Assembly: GCA_964439605.1 (NCBI GenBank)
Contig: CAYTPC010000146.1
Location: 1-64,000, forward strand
From: JAITWT01 sp964439605
GTDB lineage: Bacteria > Pseudomonadota > Gammaproteobacteria > Burkholderiales > Burkholderiaceae_C
Direction of reading: 5' to 3'
DNA length: 64,000 nucleotides
Below the pieces are notes generated by a model, which did not search any database, had not been told where the DNA came from, and saw nothing but the letters and a program-made list of their open reading frames with translations. Both the position numbers and the translations under genes were made by a program. Shown here piece by piece: positions 8,638-16,960 of the stretch; position 1 is the first letter of the stretch, and every line of letters begins with the position of its first letter.

Positions 8638-9543
8638 GTGCAAGGCCTGCTGCAATTCACGCTCGACCTGTTCGACGACCTTCCCGTGCTCCGGCGCGTA
8701 CCCAAGGTGGAACGCCCGCCGCAACGGCCGGCTGCGCCGCCTGAATTACCGCCCGCTCAGGCGCCCGCTCCGTCGCCGTCGTTGTCCTTCGAACACCCGC
8801 ACGCGACGCGCGAAGTGCTGCTGGGCCGTGCGCGGGTGGTTTATGAATTCGTCCGTTCCCGGCGCCGAACCATCGGATTCGTGGTCGATGCCCAGGGGTT
8901 GAGCGTTCGCGCGCCGCGCTGGGCCTCGCTGCGGGAAGTGGACGAAGCGCTACAGGAAAAGGCCGGCTGGATCGTACGCAAGCTCGACGAAGCTGCGCAG
9001 CGCCAGGCGCAGTCCGATGCGGCGCGCATTCACTGGCGCGATGGCGCCTGCTTTCCCTTTCTGGGGGGAATGATGTGTGTGCGGCTTGACCCGAGCCATC
9101 GTCTTTCGGCGGCCGATGCCGCGCCTGAAGCCTGCGCAGCCGAAGATGGAATGCGTGTGCTATCGCTTGCGCTGGCGCGTGATGCCGAAGCGGTGCAAAT
9201 CCGTGACGCGGTACAAGCATGGCTCATGCGGCAGGCGCGGCGGATCTTCACCGAGCGGCTCGACCACTTTGCGCCGCGCTTGGGTGTGCACTGGCGGCGC
9301 CTCACGCTGTCCAACGCGCGCATGCGCTGGGGCAGCGCGAACGCCCACGGCGCGATCAGCCTGAACTGGCGGCTGATCCATCTGGATCTGCCCATCATCG
9401 ACTATGTGGTGGCACACGAACTGGCGCACCTGCGTGTGATGGACCACAGTCCACGCTTTTGGGCAACGGTCGAGGCGGTAGTGCCCGATCATGCGCTGCG
9501 GCGGCGCCAGCTTAAGGGGGCGGCATTGCCGCCTTGGCACTGA
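8638..9543 (+). CDS. YgjP-like zinc metalloprotein (SprT/DUF45 type)
   Basis: The C-terminal half carries H260-E-L-A-H264 followed by H270 in HELAHLRVMDHSPRFW, the zinc site of the YgjP/DUF45 metallopeptidase-like family, after the family-typical segment NARMRWGSANAHGAISLNW. Substrate is unknown for the family. The first 60 residues are a low-complexity Pro/Ala-rich extension that looks unstructured. The start is unsure: GTG 8638 gives 301 residues and avoids overlap with the acyltransferase; the frame is open up to 8554 through a short repeat of CTGAC/GACGCTGAC units just after the acyltransferase stop. No clear Shine-Dalgarno site is seen. It closes the + strand block and converges with the binding-protein array. 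Confidence 0.83.
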   Translation: MQGLLQFTLDLFDDLPVLRRVPKVERPPQRPAAPPELPPAQAPAPSPSLSFEHPHATREVLLGRARVVYEFVRSRRRTIGFVVDAQGLSVRAPRWASLREVDEALQEKAGWIVRKLDEAAQRQAQSDAARIHWRDGACFPFLGGMMCVRLDPSHRLSAADAAPEACAAEDGMRVLSLALARDAEAVQIRDAVQAWLMRQARRIFTERLDHFAPRLGVHWRRLTLSNARMRWGSANAHGAISLNWRLIHLDLPIIDYVVAHELAHLRVMDHSPRFWATVEAVVPDHALRRRQLKGAALPPWH

Positions 9544-9565
9544 AAGGCTTATTCAGATTTTTGGG

Positions 9566-10729
9566 TCACTTCAGATAATCTGATACGACCTTCCATTTGC
9601 CATTCTGGATCTGCGACAAGCGCGTAGTATCGCTACCCAGGCGCTTGGTGGCGGTGAAGCTGCCCTCGGGCGATCCGAAGATATTTGACGGAATCGTCAT
9701 GCCGTCCATGGCCTGGTTGAAGCTGTCGGTCGTCAGGTTGGCGCCGGCTTTCTGCGCGCCCCTGGCGAAGGCTTCGATCAGTACGTAGCCATTGGCCGAG
9801 TACGAGGTAGGTTCCTCGTTGAACTTTGTCTTGTACTTGTTGGCCCAGGCGCGCAGGGGCGGCGAGTCATCATCCAAATAGGGATTGGCCGTCAGCATGG
9901 TGGCGTACAGCCCGTCCAGCGGCTTGCCGCCCAGCCTGTGGACTTGATCGGAATAGCAGGCGCTGGTGCCAATGAAAGTGGGGTTGAAGCCGTTCTTGCG
10001 CGCCTCGGTCACGACACCGATGGTTTCGCGGATGATCGTTCCAAGCACCACGAAGTCGCAGCCTGCGGCCTTGGTTTTGGCAACCTGGGACGAGAAATCT
10101 GTCGCGCCCCGCTTGAAGCTGACTTTCTCGGCCAGTTGTATACCGCCCGTCTTAAGGCCGGCCTCGGTGCCGCGCAGTACTTCTAGACCGAACTCGTCGT
10201 CTTGATAGATTACGCACAGCTTTTTGGCCCCTTTTTCTTTGGCCAGTTTGGGTACCGCTACCCGCAATTGGTCGTAATACGGAGTCGCAAAGGAGTATTT
10301 GAGCCGGTTCGGCGGCTCGAACATTTCGCGCGCGGAGGTCAGGGGGAAAAAGCTGATCACGTTCTTATCGAATAAGACCGGGAACGTGGCAATGGTCGGG
10401 GCCGATCCCATGCTGCCGGCCATGATGAAGATTTGGTCCTGGTCAACCAGCTTTTGCGCCGCGAGCACGGCGCGCTTGGGGTCGTAGCCTGAATCCTCGA
10501 CCTTGAGCACGAGCTTGCGGCCATTGATGCCGCCCTGTTCGTTGATTTCGTCCACGCGCATCTGCATGCCCAAGCGCGACTGTTTACCGGGGCCGGCCAA
10601 TGGGCCGGACAGATCCTGAATCGTGCCGATGATGATCTGGTCCTTGGTGACTCCCTGAGACTGGGCCAACGCCGAACCGCTGATGGCTACGGCACACCCT
10701 AAGGCGATTAAAACTTGCTTGAACTGCAT
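9566..10729 (-). CDS. LivK-type substrate-binding protein, array copy 1 (most distal)
   Basis: Periplasmic type-1 binding protein (Leu/Ile/Val-BP, HAAT family) of 387 residues. A Sec signal peptide ends near ALAQ (residue 23). The mature N-terminus GVTKDQIIIGTIQDLSGP is shared by all six array copies. This copy is the most divergent in the putative ligand pocket: MAGSMGSAPTIATFP at about 103-117 where the others have MV(G/S)HIGSA, and IGTSACYSDQVH at 253-264. It should hand its ligand to the LivHMGF transporter encoded upstream in the same direction. ATG 10729 is preceded by a strong AAGGAG site. A 92-base spacer separates it from copy 2. The true ligand is unknown; an organic or aromatic acid is a reasonable guess from the acyl-CoA ligase nearby. 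Confidence 0.9.
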   Translation of the reverse strand: MQFKQVLIALGCAVAISGSALAQSQGVTKDQIIIGTIQDLSGPLAGPGKQSRLGMQMRVDEINEQGGINGRKLVLKVEDSGYDPKRAVLAAQKLVDQDQIFIMAGSMGSAPTIATFPVLFDKNVISFFPLTSAREMFEPPNRLKYSFATPYYDQLRVAVPKLAKEKGAKKLCVIYQDDEFGLEVLRGTEAGLKTGGIQLAEKVSFKRGATDFSSQVAKTKAAGCDFVVLGTIIRETIGVVTEARKNGFNPTFIGTSACYSDQVHRLGGKPLDGLYATMLTANPYLDDDSPPLRAWANKYKTKFNEEPTSYSANGYVLIEAFARGAQKAGANLTTDSFNQAMDGMTIPSNIFGSPEGSFTATKRLGSDTTRLSQIQNGKWKVVSDYLK

Positions 10730-10821
10730 GGTGTCGTCTCCTTGAAAAAAACCGCACTGCAGTCGCCATCAGTATGCGAAGGGCGGGGTTGAATAACTTT
10801 CTGGCCGGGGTATCGCTTCAG

Positions 10822-11988
10822 TTACTTCACGTAGTCTGAGACCACCTTCCATCTGCCATTTTGAATTTGTGACAGGCGCGAAGCATTGGTACCCAGGCGC
10901 TTGGTGGGGCTGAAGCTCAGCTCGGGCGTACCGAAGATGTCGGGCGGGATCGTCATGCTGTCCATGGCCTGGATGAAGCTGTCGGTCGTCAGATTGGGGC
11001 CGGCCTTTTGCGCGGCCTTGCTGAAGGCTTTGACCGCCAGGTAGCCATAGATTGAATACGTGCTAGGGTCCTCGTTGAACTTGGCCTTGTATTTGTTGGC
11101 CCAGGCGCGGAGGGGCTCCGAATCGTCGTCCAAGTACGGGTTGACCACCGTCGTGGGGGAATACAGCCCGTCCATCTGTTTGCCGCCCAGCTTGTGGATC
11201 TGATCGGAATAGCCGCCGCTGGCCATGAGGAAGGTGGGGTTGAAACCAATCTTGCGTGCTTCGGATACGGCGCCGATGGTCTCGCGAACGATGGTGCCCA
11301 GTACCACGAAGTCGCAGCCGGCGGCCTTGGTTTTGGCAACTTGGGATGAAAAATCAGTCGCACCGCGCTTGAAGCTGACTTTTTCGGTAAAGGTCATGCC
11401 GTTCGCCTTGGCCCCGGCTTCGGCGCCGTGCAACACTTCGAGTCCGTAGTCGTCGTCTTGGTAGATTGCGCATAGTTTTTGGGCGCCTTTTTCCTTGGCT
11501 AATTTCGGCACGGTCAGCCGCATCTGATCGTAGTGCGGGAGAAAGGTGGAATATTTGAGCCGGTGCGGCGGGTCGTACATCTCGCGCGAAGCCGATCCGG
11601 GGAAGAAACTGATCACGTTCTTCTCGAACAGCACCGGGAACGTGGCAATGTTATGAGCCGAACCGATATGGCTCACCATCGCAAATATCCGGTCTTGGTC
11701 AACCAGCTTTTGTGCCGCGAGGACGGCGCGTTTGGGGTCGTAGCCGGAATCCTCGACCTTGAGTACGAGCTTGCGGCCGTTGATGCCGCCTTGCTCGTTG
11801 ATTTCGTCCATGCCCATCTGGATGCCGTGGTACATCTGCTTGCCGGGGCCGGCCAATGGGCCGGACAGATCCTGGATGGTGCCGATGATGATCTGGTCTT
11901 TGGTCACGCCCTGCTGTGATTGAGCCAATGCCGTGCCGCAGGCGGCCACGGCACACCCCAGGGCAATCAGGATTTGCTTGAATTGCAT
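10822..11988 (-). CDS. LivK-type substrate-binding protein, array copy 2
   Basis: A 388-residue paralogue with signal peptide and an intact periplasmic binding-protein fold of two lobes. Pocket segments read MVSHIGSAHNIATFP and LMASGGYSDQIHKLGGKQMDGLYSPTT. The His-Asn pair and the GGY in place of AAY are its distinguishing residues against copies 3, 5 and 6. ATG 11988 has a GGAG site seven bases upstream. The 52-base spacer to copy 3 holds a perfect 8-bp hairpin that the other spacers lack. Function as in copy 1: a receptor feeding the single LivHMGF permease; ligand unknown. Confidence 0.9.
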   Translation of the reverse strand: MQFKQILIALGCAVAACGTALAQSQQGVTKDQIIIGTIQDLSGPLAGPGKQMYHGIQMGMDEINEQGGINGRKLVLKVEDSGYDPKRAVLAAQKLVDQDRIFAMVSHIGSAHNIATFPVLFEKNVISFFPGSASREMYDPPHRLKYSTFLPHYDQMRLTVPKLAKEKGAQKLCAIYQDDDYGLEVLHGAEAGAKANGMTFTEKVSFKRGATDFSSQVAKTKAAGCDFVVLGTIVRETIGAVSEARKIGFNPTFLMASGGYSDQIHKLGGKQMDGLYSPTTVVNPYLDDDSEPLRAWANKYKAKFNEDPSTYSIYGYLAVKAFSKAAQKAGPNLTTDSFIQAMDSMTIPPDIFGTPELSFSPTKRLGTNASRLSQIQNGRWKVVSDYVK

Positions 11989-12011
11989 GATGTCGTCTCC
12001 ATGAAAGAACC

Positions 12012-12031
12012 AGCCGGCGCTGACGCCGGCT
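12012..12031 (-). other. Hairpin in the spacer between array copies 3 and 2
   Basis: A perfect 8-bp inverted repeat (AGCCGGCG/CGCCGGCT) with a four-base loop lies 23 bases before the start codon of copy 2. No T-run follows on the minus strand, so it is not a clear terminator. A role in mRNA stability, processing or partial attenuation of the distal copies is possible but inferred only. Confidence 0.5.
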
Positions 12032-12040
12032 GGGTGGGTT

Positions 12041-13207
12041 TCACTTCAGATAATCTGATACCACTTTCCACCTGCCATTTTGAATTTGCGACAGGCGCGA
12101 TTTATCGCTGCCCTGGCGCTTGGTGGCGCTGAAACTCAACTCGGGCGAGCCGAAGATGTCAGGTGGGATCGTTATGCCATCCATGGCCTGGATGAAGCTG
12201 TCGGTTGTTAGATTGGCGCCGGCTTTCTGCGCGCTCGTGATAAAAACTCCAAGCACCATGTAGCCATAGGCCGAGTACGGAGTGGGTTCTTCGTTGAACT
12301 TCGCTTTGTACTTATTGGCCCAGGCGCGGACGGCTGGCGATTCGTCGTCGATGTAGGGACAGACCATCGTCATGGCGGCGTATATCCCGTCCATCGGCTT
12401 GCCGCCCAATTTGTGGATCTGATCAGAATAGGCGGCAGAGGAAGCCAGAAAGGTCGGGTTGAAGCCGATCTTGCGCGCCTCATTTACGACACCAATGGTC
12501 TCGCGGATGACGGTTCCAAGCGCCACGAGATCGCAGTCTGCGGCTTTGGTTTTGGCAACCTGTGACGAGAAATCGGTTGCGCCACGCTTGAAACTGATTT
12601 TCTCTAATAGAGTCATGCCATCCTTTTGGGCACCGGCCTCAGCGCCGCGCAGCACTTCGAGTCCGTATTCGTCGTCTTGGTAAATTGCGCACAGCTTTTT
12701 GGCAGCTTTTTCCTTGGCCAGTTTCGGCACGGCTGTTAGCATCTGGTCGTAGTACGTGGACGAGCCGCCAAACTTGAGCCGGTGCAGCGGTTCATACATC
12801 TCGCGCGCAGACGACAAAGGGAGGAAACTGATGACGTTCTTGTCGAACAGAACAGGGAACGTAGCCACGTTCTGTGCCGAGCCGATATGGCCCACCATGG
12901 CGAAAATGTGGTCCTGGTCAACCAGCTTTTGCGCCGCGAGGACGGCGCGTTTGGGGTCATAGCCTGAATCTTCGACCTTGAGCACGAGCTTGCGGCCATT
13001 GATGCCGCCCTGTTCGTTGATTTCGTCCAGGCGCAGTTGCATGCCCAGGCGGGCTTGCTTGCCGGGGCCGGCCACCGGGCCGGATAAATCCTGGATGGTG
13101 CCGATGATGATCTGGTCTTTGGTCACGCCCTGCTGTGATTGAGCCAATGCCGTGCCGCAGGCGGCCACGGCACATCCCAGGGCGATCAGGATTTGCTTGA
13201 ATTGCAT
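12041..13207 (-). CDS. LivK-type substrate-binding protein, array copy 3
   Basis: A 388-residue paralogue. The open frame runs upstream to 13258, but ATG 13207 aligns with the signal-peptide start MQFKQILIALGCAVAACGTA of the others. Pocket segments read MVGHIGSAQNVATFP and LASSAAYSDQIHKLGG, and a Cys replaces the usual Asn in TMVCPYIDDES. Only 20 bases separate it from the stop of copy 4 and its Shine-Dalgarno region is poor (GAAGC), unlike the strong AAGGAG of its neighbours, so it may be translated weakly or by re-initiation after copy 4. Confidence 0.89.
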   Translation of the reverse strand: MQFKQILIALGCAVAACGTALAQSQQGVTKDQIIIGTIQDLSGPVAGPGKQARLGMQLRLDEINEQGGINGRKLVLKVEDSGYDPKRAVLAAQKLVDQDHIFAMVGHIGSAQNVATFPVLFDKNVISFLPLSSAREMYEPLHRLKFGGSSTYYDQMLTAVPKLAKEKAAKKLCAIYQDDEYGLEVLRGAEAGAQKDGMTLLEKISFKRGATDFSSQVAKTKAADCDLVALGTVIRETIGVVNEARKIGFNPTFLASSAAYSDQIHKLGGKPMDGIYAAMTMVCPYIDDESPAVRAWANKYKAKFNEEPTPYSAYGYMVLGVFITSAQKAGANLTTDSFIQAMDGITIPPDIFGSPELSFSATKRQGSDKSRLSQIQNGRWKVVSDYLK

Positions 13208-13227
13208 GATGCTTCGTAAGCTGAGGA

Positions 13228-14397
13228 TCATTGCAAGTACCCTGACACGACCTTCCACCTGCCATTCTGAATTTGCGACAAGCGCGATTTATCATTGCCC
13301 AGGTGCTTGGTGGGGCTGAAGCTGATTTCAGGCGAGCCAAAAATGTCGGGTGGAATCGTCATGCTATCCATTGCCTGGATGAAGCTGTCGGTCGTCAGGT
13401 TGGCTCCCGCCTTCTGCGCGCCCTTGATAAAGGCTTCAGCAGCCATATAGCCATAGACCGAATGCACCGATGGGGGCTCGTTGAACTTGGCCTTGTATTT
13501 GTTGGCCCAGGCGCGGACAGGCTCCGAATCGTCGTCCATGTATGGGTTGGCCGCCGTCATGATGGTATACAGCCCGTCCATCGGCTTGCCGCCCAGTTTG
13601 TGGATCTCATCGGTATAGCCGCCACCAGACATGAGGAAGGTGGGGCTGAAGTCGATCTTGTGCGCCTCGGTTATGACTGCAATGGTCTCGCGAAGGAGAG
13701 TGCCCAGCACCACGAAGTCGCAACCTGCGGCCTTGGTTTTGGCGACTTGTGATGAAAAGTCAGTCGCGCCACGCTTGTAGCTGACTTTTTCGGCAAGCGC
13801 CATGCCACCCGCCTTGAAGCCTGTTTCGGCGCCGCGCAGTACTTCGAGTCCGTATTCGTCATCTTGGTAGATTGCGCAGAGCTTTTGGGCGCCCTTTTCC
13901 TTGACCAGTCTTGGCGCCGCGACCCGCATTTGGTCATAGTACGTAGCCGAGGAGGCGTATTTGAGCCGGTGCAACGGTTCATACATTTCGCGCGAAGCCG
14001 ACGCGGGGAAGAGGTTGATCACGTTTTTCTCGAACAGCACCGGGAAGGTCGCGATGTTCTGGGCTGAACCGATATGGCCCACCATGGCGAAGATGTGGTC
14101 CTGGTCAACCAGCTTTTGCGCCGCGAGCACGGCGCGTTTGGGGTCATAGCCTGAGTCTTCGACCTTGAGCACCAGCTTGCGGCCGTGGATGCCGCCTCGT
14201 TCGTTGATGTCATCCACGCTCATCTGCATTCCCTGGCGCATTTGCTTGCCGAATCTAGCCACCGGGCCGGACAAGTCCTGAATGGTGCCGATGATGATCT
14301 GGTCTTTGGTCACGCCCTGTTGTGATTGAGCCAGCGCCGGGACGCAGGCGGCCACGGCGCATCCCAGGGCGATCACAATTTGCCTGAGTTTTCGCAT
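13228..14397 (-). CDS. LivK-type substrate-binding protein, array copy 4
   Basis: A 389-residue paralogue starting at ATG 14397 (MRKLRQIVIALGCAV), preceded by AAGGAG at the usual distance; the frame extends to 14439 but that lacks a site. Distinguishing features are SVDDINERGGIHGRKL in the first lobe, where all others have EINEQGGINGRKL, and the pocket segment LMSGGGYTDEIHKLGG. The signal peptide differs from the others at the very N-terminus. It precedes copy 3 by 20 bases, so the two are translationally close. Confidence 0.9.
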   Translation of the reverse strand: MRKLRQIVIALGCAVAACVPALAQSQQGVTKDQIIIGTIQDLSGPVARFGKQMRQGMQMSVDDINERGGIHGRKLVLKVEDSGYDPKRAVLAAQKLVDQDHIFAMVGHIGSAQNIATFPVLFEKNVINLFPASASREMYEPLHRLKYASSATYYDQMRVAAPRLVKEKGAQKLCAIYQDDEYGLEVLRGAETGFKAGGMALAEKVSYKRGATDFSSQVAKTKAAGCDFVVLGTLLRETIAVITEAHKIDFSPTFLMSGGGYTDEIHKLGGKPMDGLYTIMTAANPYMDDDSEPVRAWANKYKAKFNEPPSVHSVYGYMAAEAFIKGAQKAGANLTTDSFIQAMDSMTIPPDIFGSPEISFSPTKHLGNDKSRLSQIQNGRWKVVSGYLQ

Positions 14398-14486
14398 GAT
14401 GTTGTCTCCTTGAATAAATCGCATCGCGGCCGCCATCATTGCGAAAGGGCGGCCTTAAATAGCTTTCTGACCGGGTGTCATTTCAG

Positions 14487-15650
14487 TCATTTCACGTAGT
14501 CCGACACCACTTTCCATTTGCCGTTTTGAATCTGCGACAAACGTGGACTTTTGTTGCCCAGGCGGTCTGTGGCGCTGAAGCGCATCTCAGGCGAGCCGAA
14601 GATGTTGGGTGGAATCGTGATGCTGTCCATGGCCTGAATGAAGCTATCGGTCGTCAAGTTGGCGCCGGCCTTTTTTGCGCCCATGATGAAAGCTTCGATC
14701 GCCATGTAGCCGCCAACCGAGTATGTGGAAGGCTCCTCGTTGAACTTGGCCTTGTACTTGTTGGCCCAGGCTCGGACAGGCTCCGAATCATCGTCCAGAT
14801 AGGGGTTGACCGCCGTCATGGTGGCGTACAGCCCGTCCATTGATTTGCCGCCGAGCATATGGATCTGATTGGTATAAGCGGCGCTGGAACCGAGGAAAAT
14901 GGGGTTGAAGCCGATCTTGTGCGCTTCGGATGCGATGCCGATGGTTTCGCGGATGACGCTCCCAAGCACCACGAGGTCGCAGCCTGCGGCCTTGGTTTTT
15001 GCAACCTGGGACGAGAAATCGGTTGCGCCGCGCTTGAAGCTGATTTTTTCTGTCAGTTTCATGCCGCTCGTTTGGGCGCCGGCTTCAGTGCCGCGCAGCA
15101 CTTCAATGCCGAAATCGTCGTCCTGGTAGATCACGCACAGCTTTTGAGAGCCCTTTTCCTTAACCAGCTTCGGTACGATCATCCGCATCTGTTCGTAGTA
15201 CGTGGCGTAGGCGGCATATTTAAGCCGGTTCGGCGGGTCGTACATTTCGCGCACAGACGACATGGGGAAAAAATTGAGCACGTTCTTTTCGAACAATACC
15301 GGGAACGTCGCGATGTTGTGAGCCGATCCGATATGGCCCACCATGGCGAAGATGTGGTCCTGGTCAACCAGCTTTTGCGCCGCGAGCACGGCGCGTTTGG
15401 GATCGTAGCCGGAATCCTCGACCTTGAGTACGAGCTTGCGGCCATTGATGCCGCCCTGTTCATTGATTTCGTCCACACCCATCTGTATTCCCTGGCGCGT
15501 CTGTTTGCCGGGGCCGGCAACTGGGCCGGACAAGTCCTGGATGGTGCCGATGATGATCTGGTCTTTGGTTATTCCCTGGGATTGGGCCAACGCCGAACCG
15601 CTGATAGCCGCGGCACATCCTAAGGCGATGAAGATTTGCTTGAATTGCAC
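14487..15650 (-). CDS. LivK-type substrate-binding protein, array copy 5
   Basis: A 387-residue paralogue. The start codon is GTG (15650-15648), where other copies have ATG in the same aligned position, with AAGGAAA upstream. Pocket segments read MVGHIGSAHNIATFP and LGSSAAYTNQIHMLGGKSMDG; the Asn in YTNQIH is unique to this copy. Signal peptide cleavage is expected after SALAQ. Spacers on both sides are about 90 bases and resemble each other and the copy 2/copy 1 spacer. Confidence 0.9.
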   Translation of the reverse strand: MQFKQIFIALGCAAAISGSALAQSQGITKDQIIIGTIQDLSGPVAGPGKQTRQGIQMGVDEINEQGGINGRKLVLKVEDSGYDPKRAVLAAQKLVDQDHIFAMVGHIGSAHNIATFPVLFEKNVLNFFPMSSVREMYDPPNRLKYAAYATYYEQMRMIVPKLVKEKGSQKLCVIYQDDDFGIEVLRGTEAGAQTSGMKLTEKISFKRGATDFSSQVAKTKAAGCDLVVLGSVIRETIGIASEAHKIGFNPIFLGSSAAYTNQIHMLGGKSMDGLYATMTAVNPYLDDDSEPVRAWANKYKAKFNEEPSTYSVGGYMAIEAFIMGAKKAGANLTTDSFIQAMDSITIPPNIFGSPEMRFSATDRLGNKSPRLSQIQNGKWKVVSDYVK

Positions 15651-15740
15651 GATGTCGTTTCCTTGAAAAACTGAACTGCGACTGCCATCGGTGGCGAAAA
15701 AGGCGGCTCCGAATAACTTTCTGGTCGGGCGTAATTTCCG

Positions 15741-16904
15741 TCACTTCATGTAGTCTGATACCACCTTCCATCTGCCATTTTGAATTTGCGACAGGCGCGA
15801 AGTGTCGCTACCCAGGCGGTTGGTGGCGGTGAAGTGCATCGCAGGCGAGCCGAAGATGTCGGGCGGGATCGTGATGCCGTCCATGGCCTGGATGAAGTTG
15901 TCGGTCGTCAGATTGGCGCCTGCCTTCTGCGCGCCTTTGGCGAAAGCTTCAATCGCCATGTAGCCATAGACCGAGTAGGTGGTCGGTTCGTCGTTGAACT
16001 TGGCCTTGTACTTGTTGGCCCAGGCGTGAATGGGCGGCGAGTCGTCATCCAGGTAGGGGTTGACCGTCGTCATGGCGGCGTATAGCCCTTCCATGGATTT
16101 ACCGCCCAGTCTGTGAATCTGATCGGAATAAGCGGCTGCGGAGCCGAGAAAAGTAGGGTTGAAGCCGGTCTTGTGCGCCTCGGCTATGACGCCGACAGTT
16201 TCGCGAATGATGGTGCCCAGGACGACGAAGTCGCAGCCCGAGGCCTTGGTTTTTGCGACCTGGGACGAGAAATCGGTGGCGCCGCGTCTGAAGTTTATTT
16301 TTCTGACAAAGGTCAGGCCTTCTTCTTTGGCGCCGGCTTCGGCGCCGCGCAGCACTTCGAGCCCGTATTCATCGTCCTGGTAAATCGCGCAGAGTTTTTT
16401 GGCGCCTTTTTCTTTGGCCAATTTCGGCACGGCCGTTCGCAGTTGGTCGTAGTACGTGGCAAGGGCGGAATACTTGAGCCGGTTCGGCGGTTCGTACATC
16501 TCACGCGCGGACGACAAGGGGAAAAAGCTGATGACGTTCTTGTCGAATAGCACCGGGAATGTAGCCATGTTCTGGGCCGATCCGATATGTCCCACCATGG
16601 CGAAGATTCGGTCTTGGTCTACCAGCTTTTGCGCCGCGAGCATGGCGCGCTTGAGGTCGTAGCCGGAGTCCTCGACCTTGAGTACGAGTTTTCGGCCATT
16701 GATGCCGCCTTGTTCGTTGATTTCCTCGATGCGCAGTTGCATGCCCTGGCGTGTTTGTTTGCCGGGGCCGGCCAATGGGCCGGACAGGTCCTGGATGGTG
16801 CCAATGACGATCTGGTCCTTGGTCACTCCCTGGGATTGGGCCAGCGCCGAACCGCTGACGGCCACGGCGCACCATAGGGCAATCACAACTTGCTTGAGCT
16901 GCAT
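15741..16904 (-). CDS. LivK-type substrate-binding protein, array copy 6 (proximal)
   Basis: A 387-residue paralogue, the first binding protein after the acyl-CoA ligase gene (56-base gap). The start is ATG 16904 (MQLKQVVIALWCAVAVSGSA) with AAGGAAG upstream; the frame continues to 16961 without need. Pocket segments read MVGHIGSAQNMATFP and LGSAAAYSDQIHRLGGKSMEG. A run of charged changes in the second lobe (KEEGLTFVRKINFRRGA) sets it apart. As the proximal copy it may be the original receptor of the system, with the rest arising by tandem duplication, but the sequence alone does not show the order of events. Confidence 0.9.
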   Translation of the reverse strand: MQLKQVVIALWCAVAVSGSALAQSQGVTKDQIVIGTIQDLSGPLAGPGKQTRQGMQLRIEEINEQGGINGRKLVLKVEDSGYDLKRAMLAAQKLVDQDRIFAMVGHIGSAQNMATFPVLFDKNVISFFPLSSAREMYEPPNRLKYSALATYYDQLRTAVPKLAKEKGAKKLCAIYQDDEYGLEVLRGAEAGAKEEGLTFVRKINFRRGATDFSSQVAKTKASGCDFVVLGTIIRETVGVIAEAHKTGFNPTFLGSAAAYSDQIHRLGGKSMEGLYAAMTTVNPYLDDDSPPIHAWANKYKAKFNDEPTTYSVYGYMAIEAFAKGAQKAGANLTTDNFIQAMDGITIPPDIFGSPAMHFTATNRLGSDTSRLSQIQNGRWKVVSDYMK

Positions 16905-16960
16905 GAACTTCCTTGAAAAAGTCGTGCCGCAGCCGCCCTTGTTATGAAGGGCAAGCCGCA

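Noticed and set aside
9566..16904. The six-copy array as a CRISPR-like or short repeat structure
   Set aside because: The repeat unit is a full gene of about 1.2 kb with clear protein divergence between copies; there are no spacers or direct short repeats.
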